From: Actinoplanes utahensis
GTDB taxonomy: Bacteria; Actinomycetota; Actinomycetes; Mycobacteriales; Micromonosporaceae
Length of the DNA: 64,000 nt
Assembly (NCBI RefSeq): GCF_016862455.1
Contig: NZ_BOMZ01000041.1
Location: 1 to 64,000 of the forward strand
Reading direction: 5' to 3'
Shown: positions 16,879-24,490 of the stretch, one piece after another
Layout: the number at the start of each line of letters is the position of its first letter
How positions within the stretch are numbered: position 1 is the first letter of the stretch
Program-made: the position numbers and the translations under genes
Notes under the pieces: generated by a model
Seen by the model: the letters and a program-made list of their open reading frames with translations, nothing else
Databases searched by the model: none
What the model was told of the DNA's origin: nothing

Positions 16879-17016
16879 CAAGTGCGCCTCCATCCAGTCG
16901 GCGATGTCCTTCGCCACGAGCCGGCGGCCGGGACGCAGCTCCGCGGACGGGATGGTCTCGCGCGGCCGCTCGCCCGAGCGGTTCCGAGTCGACGGGCCTT
17001 GGTATACAAGTCGGTA
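16879..17016 (-). pseudogene. Possible remnant of an excisionase-type HTH gene
   Basis: One reverse frame contains YRLVYQG, then TIPSAELRPGRRLVAKDIADWMEAH. This resembles the second half of small excisionase-family helix-turn-helix proteins (a VYRLxxxG helix, a basic wing, then a xDIxxWMEAH helix). No start codon, first HTH helix or proper stop is present; the frame runs on into non-coding sequence opposite the 15707 gene. It is either a decayed fragment or a chance resemblance. Confidence 0.25.
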
Positions 17017-17040
17017 CCACCGCAGGGGCGGGGCGGGCGT

Positions 17041-17054
17041 TTGAAATGTTTCAA
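17041..17054. promoter_or_regulatory. LacI-family operator palindrome TTGAAATGTTTCAA
   Basis: A near-perfect 14-bp palindrome (arms TTGAAA and TTTCAA) ends nine bases before the lacI-type start at 17064 and touches its AAGAG ribosome binding site. The form fits LacI-family operators, so the downstream regulator probably represses itself. It closely resembles TGAAACGTTTCA at 33728, upstream of the rhamnose operon. Confidence 0.75.
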
Positions 17055-17063
17055 GAGTCGTGA

Positions 17064-18116
17064 TTGACTCATCGGGTGACTCTCCAGCCGCGCAACGGGC
17101 GCGCACCGTCGGTCAAGGACGTCGCCGCCGCCGCGGGCGTGTCCCTCGGCACCGTCTCCAACGTGCTCAACCGGCCCGCCGTCGTCAGCGCCACCACCCG
17201 TGAGCGGGTCGAGCGAGCGATGGCGGAGCTCGGTTTCGTGCGCAACGAGTCGGCCCGTCAGCTGCGTGCCGGGACCAGCCGTGCGCTCGCCTACGTGATG
17301 CTCGACGGGGGCAACCCGTTCTTCCACGACGTCGCCGAGGGCATCGAGACCGCCGCCGAGGACGCCGACCTGTCGCTGTTCGTCTGCAACTCCAGCGGCC
17401 GCTCCGAGCGCGAGGTCAAACACATCGACCGGCTCGTCCAGCAGCGCGTCCAGGGCATCCTGATCACCCCGGTCGACCCGGACGCGCCACACCTGCGCGA
17501 CATCTCCCAGCGGGGCATCCCGTTCGTCATGGTCGACCGGTTCAGCCGGGACGGCGGGCACTGCTCGGTCGCCGTCGACGACGTGCTCGGCGGCCGGATC
17601 GCCGTCGAGCACCTGATCGACCGCGGCCACCGGCGGGTCGCGTTCGTCGGCGGGCCGGACAGCATCGGCCAGGTCCGCGAGCGGCTGCAGGGCGCGCGGG
17701 CGATCTGGGCCGAGTTCGGCATGCCCGAGGAGGACCTGATCCACCTGCCGACCGAGGCGCTGACCGTCGCCGAGGGCCGGTCGGCCGGTGAGCGGCTGGC
17801 CGGGCTGCCGACCCGGCGCCGGCCCACCGCCGCGTTCTGTGCCAACGACTTGCTCGCCCTCGGCCTGCTCCAGCACGCGGTCACCGCCGGCCTGCGTGTG
17901 CCCGACGACCTGGCGATCGTCGGTTTCGACGACATCGACTTCGCCGCGGCCGCGGCCGTGCCGCTCACCTCGGTGCGCCAGCCCCGGCAGGAGCTCGGGC
18001 GCACCGCCGCGCGCCTGGTGCTGGACGAGGCCACCAACCCGGATCACACCCACGAGCAGGCCACGTTCGTGCCGGCGCTGGTGGCGCGCGCCTCCACTGG
18101 TACCGTCCGGCGGTGA
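17064..18116 (+). CDS. LacI-family transcriptional regulator
   Basis: A 350-residue repressor. Residues about 10-60 are the LacI helix-turn-helix with VKDVAAAAGVSLGTVSNVLN, followed by the hinge helix ESARQLRAG. The rest is a periplasmic-binding-protein-like sugar domain, with MLDGGNPFFHDVAEGIE early and IVGFDDIDFA late, both typical of the family. TTG 17064 is preceded by AAGAG; GTG 17076 is an alternative. The palindrome at 17041-17054 implies autoregulation, and its match at 33728 suggests the rhamnose operon as a target. That target is inference, because the gene lies 16 kb away. Its GTGA stop overlaps bluB. Confidence 0.9.
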   Translation: MTHRVTLQPRNGRAPSVKDVAAAAGVSLGTVSNVLNRPAVVSATTRERVERAMAELGFVRNESARQLRAGTSRALAYVMLDGGNPFFHDVAEGIETAAEDADLSLFVCNSSGRSEREVKHIDRLVQQRVQGILITPVDPDAPHLRDISQRGIPFVMVDRFSRDGGHCSVAVDDVLGGRIAVEHLIDRGHRRVAFVGGPDSIGQVRERLQGARAIWAEFGMPEEDLIHLPTEALTVAEGRSAGERLAGLPTRRRPTAAFCANDLLALGLLQHAVTAGLRVPDDLAIVGFDDIDFAAAAAVPLTSVRQPRQELGRTAARLVLDEATNPDHTHEQATFVPALVARASTGTVRR

Positions 18117-18739
18117 TCCACGACCTGTACGAGGTCATTCACCGCCGCCGAGACGTCCGCGCCGAGTTCACCGGCGCGCCGGTCGATGCGGCGGTGCTCG
18201 ACCGGGTGCTGACCGCCGCGCACGCCGCCCCGAGTGTCGGCCTGTCCCAGCCGTGGGACTTCGTGCTGGTCCGCTCGCAGCCGCTGCGCCACGCCTTCCA
18301 CGAGCACGTCCAGACCGAGCGGGACACCTTCGCCGCGACCCTGGAGGGCGAGGCGGGCGAGCGGTTCGCCCGCATCAAGATCGACGGGGTGCGGGAGTCC
18401 AGCCTGTCGGTCGTGGTCACCTACGACCCGTCGCGGGGCGGGCCCGCGGTCCTCGGGCGGCACGCGATCGCCGACGCAGGGCTCTACTCGGTCTGCCTCG
18501 CCATCCAGAACCTGTGGCTGGCCGCCACCGCCGAGGGCCTCGGCGTCGGCTGGGTGTCGTTCTACCGCGAGGAGTTCCTGCGCGACCTGCTCGGCATCCC
18601 GGCGGGGATCCGGCCGGTCGCCTGGCTCTGCCTCGGGCCGGTCACCCACCTCGAAGAGGTCCCCGACCTGGAACGGCACGGCTGGCGCCGGCGGCGGCCG
18701 TTGAGCGAGGCGGTGCACGCCGACCGGTGGGGGTGCTGA
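18113..18739 (+). CDS. bluB: 5,6-dimethylbenzimidazole synthase (BluB)
   Basis: A 208-residue flavin-destructase. BluB is known to fragment reduced FMN with oxygen to give 5,6-dimethylbenzimidazole, the lower ligand of vitamin B12. The sequence has the nitroreductase-like fold and the family pattern: an early IHRRRDVRAEF, then AAPSVGLSQPWDFVLV (about 42-57), IADAGLYSVCLAIQNLWLAA (about 122-141) and GLGVGWVSFYR. The length is typical. GTG overlaps the lacI stop. No cobalamin riboswitch is visible, and no other cobalamin gene lies in the window, so co-regulation by the LacI protein may be incidental. Confidence 0.88.
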   Translation: MIHDLYEVIHRRRDVRAEFTGAPVDAAVLDRVLTAAHAAPSVGLSQPWDFVLVRSQPLRHAFHEHVQTERDTFAATLEGEAGERFARIKIDGVRESSLSVVVTYDPSRGGPAVLGRHAIADAGLYSVCLAIQNLWLAATAEGLGVGWVSFYREEFLRDLLGIPAGIRPVAWLCLGPVTHLEEVPDLERHGWRRRRPLSEAVHADRWGC

Positions 18740-19578
18740 TGCGGCTGCACGTGGGGTGCGCGATGTGGCAGCTCAAGTCGTGGCAGGGCCGGTTCGTGCC
18801 GTCCTCGGGTGACCGGCTGCGGGCCTATGCGGGCTGGTGCAACGCGGTGGAGGGGAACACGACCTTCTACGCGACGCCGTCCCTGGACACGGTGCGGACC
18901 TGGGCCGAGCAGGCGCCCGCCGACTTCCGGTTCGTCCTGAAACTGCCCCGTGGGGTCACCCACGGCTCGCACCTCTCCGACGTCTCCGCCCTGCCGGAGT
19001 TCCTCCGGGTGATCGAGCCGCTCGGGGAACGCGTCCACGCCCTGTGGGTGCAACTGCCGGGATCCTTCGGACCCGGCGATCTGGCGGTCCTCGCACGGTT
19101 CCTGCGCCATCTGCCCGATCATTTCCGGTACGCCGTCGAAGTGCGCGATCCCGCCTTCTTCCACGACCCGCACCGGCTCGAGGACACCCTCGCCACGGTC
19201 GGCGCGGAGTGGATCCCGTTCGACACCACCGAGTTCTTCCGTACCCCGCCGACCAGCGACGCCGAACGCGACGCCTGGCTCAAGAAGCCCCGGATGCCGC
19301 TGCGTACCGCCGCCCTCACCGACCGGCCGATCGTCCGCTACCTGGGCCGCGACGCCGAGGACCGCACCGTCGAAGGCTGGCGCAAGTGGGTGCCGATCGT
19401 CGCGGACTGGCTGCGCGAGGGCCGGTCGCCGACGTTCTTCGTGCACACCCCCGACAACGCGGACGCCCCCGGGCTGTGCCGCCGCTTCCACGACGAGGTG
19501 CGCGCGCTCGTGCCGGCTCTCGCCCCGCTGCCCACCCCGCTGATCCCGGAGGACGACGGGCCGCCGACGCTGTTCTGA
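18739..19578 (+). CDS. DUF72 family protein
   Basis: A 279-residue protein of the DUF72 family (YecE-like TIM-barrel fold, activity unknown). Family hallmarks are HVGCAMWQLKSWQGRF at the start, the NAVEGNTTFYATPS segment, FRFVLKLPRGVTH, and YAVEVRDPAFF. The ATG shares its first base with the last base of the bluB stop, so translation is coupled. There is no signal peptide. No specific function can be given. Confidence 0.85.
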   Translation: MRLHVGCAMWQLKSWQGRFVPSSGDRLRAYAGWCNAVEGNTTFYATPSLDTVRTWAEQAPADFRFVLKLPRGVTHGSHLSDVSALPEFLRVIEPLGERVHALWVQLPGSFGPGDLAVLARFLRHLPDHFRYAVEVRDPAFFHDPHRLEDTLATVGAEWIPFDTTEFFRTPPTSDAERDAWLKKPRMPLRTAALTDRPIVRYLGRDAEDRTVEGWRKWVPIVADWLREGRSPTFFVHTPDNADAPGLCRRFHDEVRALVPALAPLPTPLIPEDDGPPTLF

Positions 19579-19597
19579 CTGCGGTACCGTGCCGCCC

Positions 19598-20050
19598 ATG
19601 ACGCAGGCACACATCGAAGGACCGGGGAGCCCGGTGGCGTGGACGGCGCGGCATCCGGGCCGGGCGCTGACCGTCGTCCTGCCGGTGCTGCTCGCCATCC
19701 AGCTGATCGGCATGTTCGCGGCGCTGCTCACCGCGGCCGTCGAGACCGGTGACTACGCCGGGATCCTGGACCCGACGCTGGAGAGGTTCGGCGACCCGAA
19801 GGACTCGATCCCGCCGATCGGCCCGGCCGCGCTGTGGAACCCGCTGCTGTGGATCTTCGGAATCCCGCACTCGCTGGTCGTCCTGATCCCGCCGCTCCCG
19901 TTCCTGGGCGTTCTGCTCGGCGTCCTGTCGCTGGCGGCGGCCGGTGGGCGCTCGGTGCGGGCGGCGCTCTGGACGGCGGTGTTCGTGGGCCTGACCGTGC
20001 TGACCTACTCGTCGTACGGCGACGTCCTGCACGCCTGGCTGATCGACTAG
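19598..20050 (+). CDS. Hypothetical membrane protein
   Basis: A 150-residue protein with three hydrophobic segments (about 21-46, 79-108 and 117-138), predicted to be an integral membrane protein. The family is not recognised. ATG 19598 is preferred to an in-frame GTG at 19589 because the latter adds only three residues and leaves less room for a ribosome binding site. It follows the DUF72 gene by about 20 bases and precedes the next gene by 11, so it is probably co-transcribed. Confidence 0.6.
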   Translation: MTQAHIEGPGSPVAWTARHPGRALTVVLPVLLAIQLIGMFAALLTAAVETGDYAGILDPTLERFGDPKDSIPPIGPAALWNPLLWIFGIPHSLVVLIPPLPFLGVLLGVLSLAAAGGRSVRAALWTAVFVGLTVLTYSSYGDVLHAWLID

Positions 20051-20061
20051 GGTCCGGCCGC

Positions 20062-20532
20062 ATGGGTGCCCTCTACGACTACTTCCGCGCCGCCGACCCC
20101 GCCGCCGTCGCCGGCCTGATGGACCGTAACGACGCCGCGTCGCCGGCGGACCTCGACGAGTGGCCCACCCCGGTGGTCGAGCTCAAGCAGATCGACCCGA
20201 CCGTGGTCCTCGGGCAGCTGATCGGCTTCATCGACCCGTCGGCGCACGGCGGGACCGGTGACCGCCTGGTCTGGCCGGCCGGCGGCGAGCAGGACACCGA
20301 CCACGAGGGTCCGTGGGTCACGCTCCTTCCCGACACCATGCGCGACACGCTGGCCGCGTTCGACCACGCCCGGCTGCCGGAGGTGGCGGACCGGTGGATC
20401 CGCGTCGAGGAGTTCGGCGACTACCGCGACGGCGACGACGAGTTCGCCGCCGACACCATCACCGAGCTGACCGGCCTGGCCCGCGCGGCCCGCGACGCCG
20501 GTGAGCACCTCTTCTGCTGGATGAGCCTGTGA
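20062..20532 (+). CDS. Hypothetical acidic protein
   Basis: A 156-residue, strongly acidic, soluble protein without signal peptide. The start MGALYDYFRAAD, the LDEWPTPVVELKQIDP segment and the WIRVEEFGDYRDGDDE segment suggest a compact alpha/beta fold of the type often annotated as a small DUF, but I do not recognise the family. Its stop is followed by the perfect hairpin at 20551-20572, so it ends this transcription unit. Confidence 0.6.
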   Translation: MGALYDYFRAADPAAVAGLMDRNDAASPADLDEWPTPVVELKQIDPTVVLGQLIGFIDPSAHGGTGDRLVWPAGGEQDTDHEGPWVTLLPDTMRDTLAAFDHARLPEVADRWIRVEEFGDYRDGDDEFAADTITELTGLARAARDAGEHLFCWMSL

Positions 20533-20550
20533 ACCGGTGACCGCCGGAAA

Positions 20551-20572
20551 GGGCCCGGCGATCGCCGGGCCC
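20551..20572. terminator. Bidirectional hairpin terminator
   Basis: A perfect 22-bp palindrome (GGGCCCGGCG and its complement, centred on AT) lies between the convergent genes ending at 20532 and 20589. The flanks are AAA on the left and CTCGG on the right, with no T-tract. This is common for actinobacterial terminators, and it probably serves both strands. Confidence 0.85.
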
Positions 20573-20588
20573 CTCGGTGCTGCGGGTG

Positions 20589-21509
20589 TCAGGAGTGCGG
20601 GCAGGTGGCGCGGTACTCCTGGATGGCCGAGCCGGACGGGGCCGGGCACAGGAACTGGTCGTAGCGCGTGTCGTTGTCGATGAACCGCTTGAGCCAGGAC
20701 AGGCTGTACTTGGCCACGGTCACGCTGCCGCCCTGGGTGGGCGCCGAGTGGCTGGCGTTGTTCAGTTCCAGGTACGCCTTCTCCGGTGCGGCGCCCATGC
20801 TGGTGTAGAACGGCTCCGAGTGCGACGAGACGGGTGCGACGGTGTCGTTCTCCGCACCGATGATCATGGTGGGCACGCGGACCGTGGACCAGCTCTTGGT
20901 GCCGTGCCACGGGGTCATCGGAACCGCCGCCTGCAGCGCGGGCCGGGTGCGGGCCGCGGCCAGGCTGCCACCGCCGCCCATCGAGTGACCCATCACGCCG
21001 AGCCGGGTGGCGTCGATGCGGGTGCGCACCGAGCTGGTCGTGGTCAGGTAGTCCAGCGCGCCCAGCAGCTGGGTGCCGCGGCTGTCCGGCTGGTCGAGGG
21101 TGCTGCGGGTGTCGATGGTGATCACCACGAAGCCCTGGGAGGCCAGGCGCGGGCCGAGCCAGGCGATGCTGGACTGGGACGCGGTGAAGCCGGGGGAGAT
21201 GGCGACCGCGCCGAACGTCCCGGCGCTGGTGTCGGTCGGGTAATAGATGGTGCCGCCGCCGAACGTGGAGACGCTGGACCGGCTGACGGTGGTCGAGGCG
21301 ATCGCGAAGCTGCCGCGGGCGGCCTCGATGCTCGCGTTGGTCGGGGCGGGGCCGCGCTCGTACGGGTTGGCGGCGACGGCTGCCACGGGGGCCAGCGCGA
21401 CGGCCGCTGCCGGGGTCAGGGCGAGGGCCGGCGTGGCGGGGGTCAGGGCGAGGGCGGCCGCGACGCCGGTGGCGGCCAGGAGCGAGCGGGTACGGGTGGG
21501 AACGGGCAT
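20589..21509 (-). CDS. Secreted polyester hydrolase / cutinase, TfCut2-PETase type
   Basis: A 306-residue secreted alpha/beta hydrolase. A long signal peptide (about 1-46) precedes the mature start [10 protein letters not shown], the same opening as Thermobifida cutinases. Catalytic residues are Ser176 in GHSMGG, Asp222 in AENDTVAP and His254 in NNASHSAP. The oxyanion-hole position is Phe108 (SPGFT; often Tyr in the family), followed by Met177; Trp201 lies in TPWH. C288 and C303 match the conserved C-terminal disulfide (FLCPAP to ATCPHS). Known relatives hydrolyse triglycerides, cutin and polyesters including PET; activity on any given polyester is not shown by the sequence. It is a single gene with a hairpin terminator downstream. 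Confidence 0.92.
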   Translation of the reverse strand: MPVPTRTRSLLAATGVAAALALTPATPALALTPAAAVALAPVAAVAANPYERGPAPTNASIEAARGSFAIASTTVSRSSVSTFGGGTIYYPTDTSAGTFGAVAISPGFTASQSSIAWLGPRLASQGFVVITIDTRSTLDQPDSRGTQLLGALDYLTTTSSVRTRIDATRLGVMGHSMGGGGSLAAARTRPALQAAVPMTPWHGTKSWSTVRVPTMIIGAENDTVAPVSSHSEPFYTSMGAAPEKAYLELNNASHSAPTQGGSVTVAKYSLSWLKRFIDNDTRYDQFLCPAPSGSAIQEYRATCPHS

Positions 21510-21796
21510 CTGGAACTCCCTGGGTCGTGGGATTCCCCGAAATCGAACGATGTCGATTACTTAACCCGGCAGTAACAAAGCCGCGGTAATCCCACCGCCC
21601 TCCCTGTCGTCACGATATGTCCGGCCGCGGCGGTAAATCGGTTGCGGTGGTGCGCCGGGTCCGCGAGGGTGGTCGCCATGACGTACTGAGGCACTCTCCC
21701 GCGCATCCCACCGGCCCGCACCGACCGGCCGGCTCCTCCACCTCCGCGTGCTCCGCGCCGCGTCGAGGCCTCCGTCATGCGAAAGAAGACCCCGTT

Positions 21797-22915
21797 TTGT
21801 CTGAGCAGCACCCTGTCGTGCGGGAACCCGCCACCGTCGAGATCTTCGCCGCGCCCGGCAGCTGGATCGAGTCCGACGCCGTCGACCAGTGCCACCAGGT
21901 GGCCCGCCTGGACGGCATGATCCACGTCGCCGGGATGCCCGATCTGCACCCCGGCAAGGGCGCCCCGATCGGCGCCGCGATGACCTCGGCGATCCTCTAC
22001 CCGTTCCTGGTCGGTTCGGACATCGGCTGCGGCATCGCCGTGTTCCCGTTCCGGATCAAGCGGGCCGTCCCGGAGAAGCTGGCCGCCCGCTTCCCCGACC
22101 TGGACCAGCCGGTCGACCCGGGCGACCTGCCCGGCATCGAGATCCCGGCCGGTTACACCGACCAGCTCGGCACCGTCGGCCGCGGCAACCACTTCGTCGA
22201 GCTGGCCAAGGTCGACGACGTGCTGGACCCCGGCCACGCCGGCCGGCTCGGGCTGGCCGCCGGCGACCTGGTCCTGATCGTGCACAGCGGTTCCCGCGGC
22301 CTCGGCGAGCGGATCCTGCGCGCGCACACCGAGACGCACGGCGCGGGCCCGGCCACCGACCCGCCCGCCTATCTCGCCGCCCACGACGACGCGGTCCGCT
22401 GGGGGCACCTGAACCGGCGGCTGATGGCCGAGCGGGTCGCCGTCGCCCTCGGCGCCGAGCTCGGCGAGCCGGTCACCGACGTCTGCCACAACTCCGTCGA
22501 GATCCGTGACGGCGCCTACCTGCACCGCAAGGGCGCGGCGCCCGGCGACGGCCACGACGTGCTGATCGCCGGCACCCGCGGCACGCACTCGTTCCTGGTG
22601 GCGGGGCACTCCGGGCATGCGGCCGGCTTCTCGGTCGCGCACGGCGCGGGGCGCAAGATGTCCCGGGCCGACGCGCTGCGCCGCGGCAAGGCCAAACACA
22701 CCGTCGAGGAGCTGCGGCGTACGGCGGTCGGCTCCCTGGTCGTGTGCGGCGACCGGCAACTGCTCTTCGAGGAGGCGCCGACCGCCTACAAGAAGATCGA
22801 GCAGGTGATCGGGGACCTGGTCGTGCACCGGCTGGCCACCCCGGTCGTGAGCACGCTGCCGCTGGTCACCTACAAGACCGCCGATCTCGCTCCGCGCCGT
22901 GGCGGCCGCCGGTGA
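21797..22915 (+). CDS. rtcB: RtcB-type RNA ligase, PrfH-linked subgroup
   Basis: A 372-residue RNA ligase that joins 2',3'-cyclic phosphate or 3'-phosphate ends to 5'-OH ends using GTP and Mn. Family residues are visible: metal ligands in GSDIGCG and GRGNHFVEL, HSGSRGLG, CHNSVE, GTRGTHSFLV, and the guanylylated His in SVAHGAGRKMSR near the C-terminus. TTG 21797 with AAAGAAGA just upstream is chosen because family similarity begins shortly after it; the frame is open further upstream. It overlaps prfH by four bases. RtcB proteins paired with PrfH are known to repair 16S rRNA cut in the decoding centre. Confidence 0.88.
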   Translation: MSEQHPVVREPATVEIFAAPGSWIESDAVDQCHQVARLDGMIHVAGMPDLHPGKGAPIGAAMTSAILYPFLVGSDIGCGIAVFPFRIKRAVPEKLAARFPDLDQPVDPGDLPGIEIPAGYTDQLGTVGRGNHFVELAKVDDVLDPGHAGRLGLAAGDLVLIVHSGSRGLGERILRAHTETHGAGPATDPPAYLAAHDDAVRWGHLNRRLMAERVAVALGAELGEPVTDVCHNSVEIRDGAYLHRKGAAPGDGHDVLIAGTRGTHSFLVAGHSGHAAGFSVAHGAGRKMSRADALRRGKAKHTVEELRRTAVGSLVVCGDRQLLFEEAPTAYKKIEQVIGDLVVHRLATPVVSTLPLVTYKTADLAPRRGGRR

Positions 22916-23520
22916 GCGTCCATCTGCTGGTGTCCGCCGGACGCGGACCGCAGGAATGCGCCTGGGCCCTGGCCATGCTGGTCCGCCGGCTGGAAGCCGA
23001 CGCCGCGCGGGGGAGGATCACGACGCGGCGGGTGGAGAGCGTGCCGGGGGAGCGGCCCGGGACGTTCCGGTCGATGATCGTGGAGATCACCGGGGACGGC
23101 GCGGAGGAGTTCGCCGCGTCCTGGACCGGGACGCTGTGCTGGCAGGCGCCGAGTCCCTACCGGACCGGGCCGGGCCGCAAGAACTGGTACGTCACTGCGC
23201 AGCCGTGCCGGCTCGACGTGGCGGCCACCCCGTTCGACGAGCGGGACGTGGACATCGTCGGCTGCCGGACCGGCGGGCCGGGCGGGCAGCACCGCAACAA
23301 GGCCAGCACCGCCGTGCGCGCCACCCACCGCCCGACCGGGACGGTGGTGGTGGTCGACACCGAGCGCCAGTTCAGCCTGAACCGGAGTCTCGCGCTGCGG
23401 CAGTTGCGGGAGCGGCTGGAGGCCGGTGACCGGGCGGCGGGCCGGGCCGCCGAGACCACCCGGTGGCGGGTTCACGACGAGCTGGTCCGCGGCGATCCGG
23501 TCCGGGTCGAGCGGCCCTGA
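22912..23520 (+). CDS. prfH: PrfH, release-factor-like ribosome rescue protein
   Basis: A 202-residue class I release-factor homologue. The peptidyl-hydrolysis motif lies in TGGPGGQHRNKASTAVRATH (about 123-142), carrying the universal GGQ. The anticodon-recognition domain of RF1/RF2 is missing, as expected for PrfH. The known role of PrfH is to release the peptide from ribosomes damaged at the decoding centre before RtcB reseals the rRNA. GTG overlaps the rtcB stop (GTGA), giving a two-gene operon. The 3' end overlaps the convergent Lrp-type gene by 49 bp. Confidence 0.88.
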   Translation: MSVHLLVSAGRGPQECAWALAMLVRRLEADAARGRITTRRVESVPGERPGTFRSMIVEITGDGAEEFAASWTGTLCWQAPSPYRTGPGRKNWYVTAQPCRLDVAATPFDERDVDIVGCRTGGPGGQHRNKASTAVRATHRPTGTVVVVDTERQFSLNRSLALRQLRERLEAGDRAAGRAAETTRWRVHDELVRGDPVRVERP

Positions 23521-24473
23521 CCGGGGACCGCGCCGAGCTGTTTGACGTGCCGTGACAGCGGGGCGGACTCGACCCGGTCGACACCGTCGAGCCCGTTGAC
23601 CCGCGCGGTCAGATAGCGGTAGAAGGCGGCCATGTCCCGGCAGATCACCGTCGCCACCAGGTTCGTGGCGCCGGTGGTCGCGGCCGCGAACACCACCTCC
23701 TCGTGCTCGGTCAGCGCCGCGCCGACGGCGGCCAGCCGGGCCGGGGACACCGTCATCCAGAGCAGCACCGGCGCCCGGAAACCGAACACCGGCGGGTTCA
23801 CCTCGACGTCGTAGTAGAGCGTGCCGGAACCGCGCAGCTCCCGCATCCGGCGCCGGACCGTCGACTCCGGCCGGCCGGTCGCCCCGGCCAGCTCGGTGTA
23901 ACCGGCGCGGCCGTCACGGGCCAGCGCGTCCAGCAACGGACCGTCGCCGTCGGTGATCGGGGCCGGGTCGCCGGCGGACTCCGGCGGGGTCAGAGCGGCG
24001 ATCTGGTCCGCGGTGAGGGCGTCGTCACGGCGGTCCGGGCCGACCGCGCCGCCGACGTAGTGGTGGATCAGGCAGTGCGCGCTCACCGACACCAGGTTCG
24101 GCGTCCGGGGCAGCTTCTGCAGCAGCAGGGCCTCCCGGTCGGCGTGCGCGGCGACCCGGACCGAGCAGGAGACCTCGGTGCCGCCGGAGAACAGGCTCAC
24201 CCAGGTGGTGTCCGGGCGGCGGGCCAGCGCGCCGGCCAGCGGCGCGGCCGTGTCGGGGCGGGTGTGCAGGCGCAGCATCCAGGTCTCGTAGCCCAGCCGG
24301 ATCGGGTTGATCAGCCCGACCACGCGGACCCCGGCGGTCTCGCGCAGCCGCCGGTAACGCCGGGCCACCGTCTGGTCGGAGACGCCGAGGACCGTGCCGA
24401 TCTCGCGCCAGCCGGCCCGCCCGTCGATCCGCAGCGCGTGCACGACCGCCCGATCCAGATCGTCGATTTCCAC
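23472..24473 (-). CDS. Lrp/AsnC-family regulator with two HTH-RAM halves
   Basis: A 333-residue regulator of the double-length type. The first half has a winged helix (LGVSDQTVARRYRRLRE) and a RAM-like effector region. The second repeats the plan with LAGATGRPESTVRRRMRELR and another RAM-like stretch. Lrp/AsnC proteins usually sense amino acids or other small molecules. GTG 24473 is preferred because the conserved IDDLDRAVVHAL follows at once and it clears the divergent exporter gene; an in-frame ATG at 24509 would overlap that gene. It is a likely regulator of the exporter at 24491. Confidence 0.83.
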   Translation of the reverse strand: MEIDDLDRAVVHALRIDGRAGWREIGTVLGVSDQTVARRYRRLRETAGVRVVGLINPIRLGYETWMLRLHTRPDTAAPLAGALARRPDTTWVSLFSGGTEVSCSVRVAAHADREALLLQKLPRTPNLVSVSAHCLIHHYVGGAVGPDRRDDALTADQIAALTPPESAGDPAPITDGDGPLLDALARDGRAGYTELAGATGRPESTVRRRMRELRGSGTLYYDVEVNPPVFGFRAPVLLWMTVSPARLAAVGAALTEHEEVVFAAATTGATNLVATVICRDMAAFYRYLTARVNGLDGVDRVESAPLSRHVKQLGAVPGQGRSTRTGSPRTSSS

Positions 24474-24474
24474 T

Positions 24475-24480
24475 GGAGGA
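24475..24480 (+). promoter_or_regulatory. Ribosome binding site GGAGGA fixing the exporter start
   Basis: GGAGGA lies 10 bases before ATG 24491 and is the best Shine-Dalgarno match near the exporter gene. It supports that start over the downstream ATG at 24560. It also lies against the likely start of the divergent Lrp-type gene, so the control regions of both genes overlap coding sequence. Confidence 0.6.
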
Positions 24481-24490
24481 CCGTATCCCG

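Noticed and set aside
14246..17020. Reverse frame of about 920 codons opposite the AAA+ and Pro-rich genes
   Set aside because: Gly/Arg-rich low complexity without a recognisable domain; the forward AAA+ gene is certain. Only the short excisionase-like stretch at its start was kept, as a weak remnant.
16846..17067. Forward 73-codon frame before the lacI gene
   Set aside because: It runs across the operator and the lacI start and has no recognisable product.
18113..18739. Nitroreductase instead of BluB
   Set aside because: The AAPSVGLSQPWDF and GVGWVSFYR stretches are specific to BluB within the nitroreductase fold.
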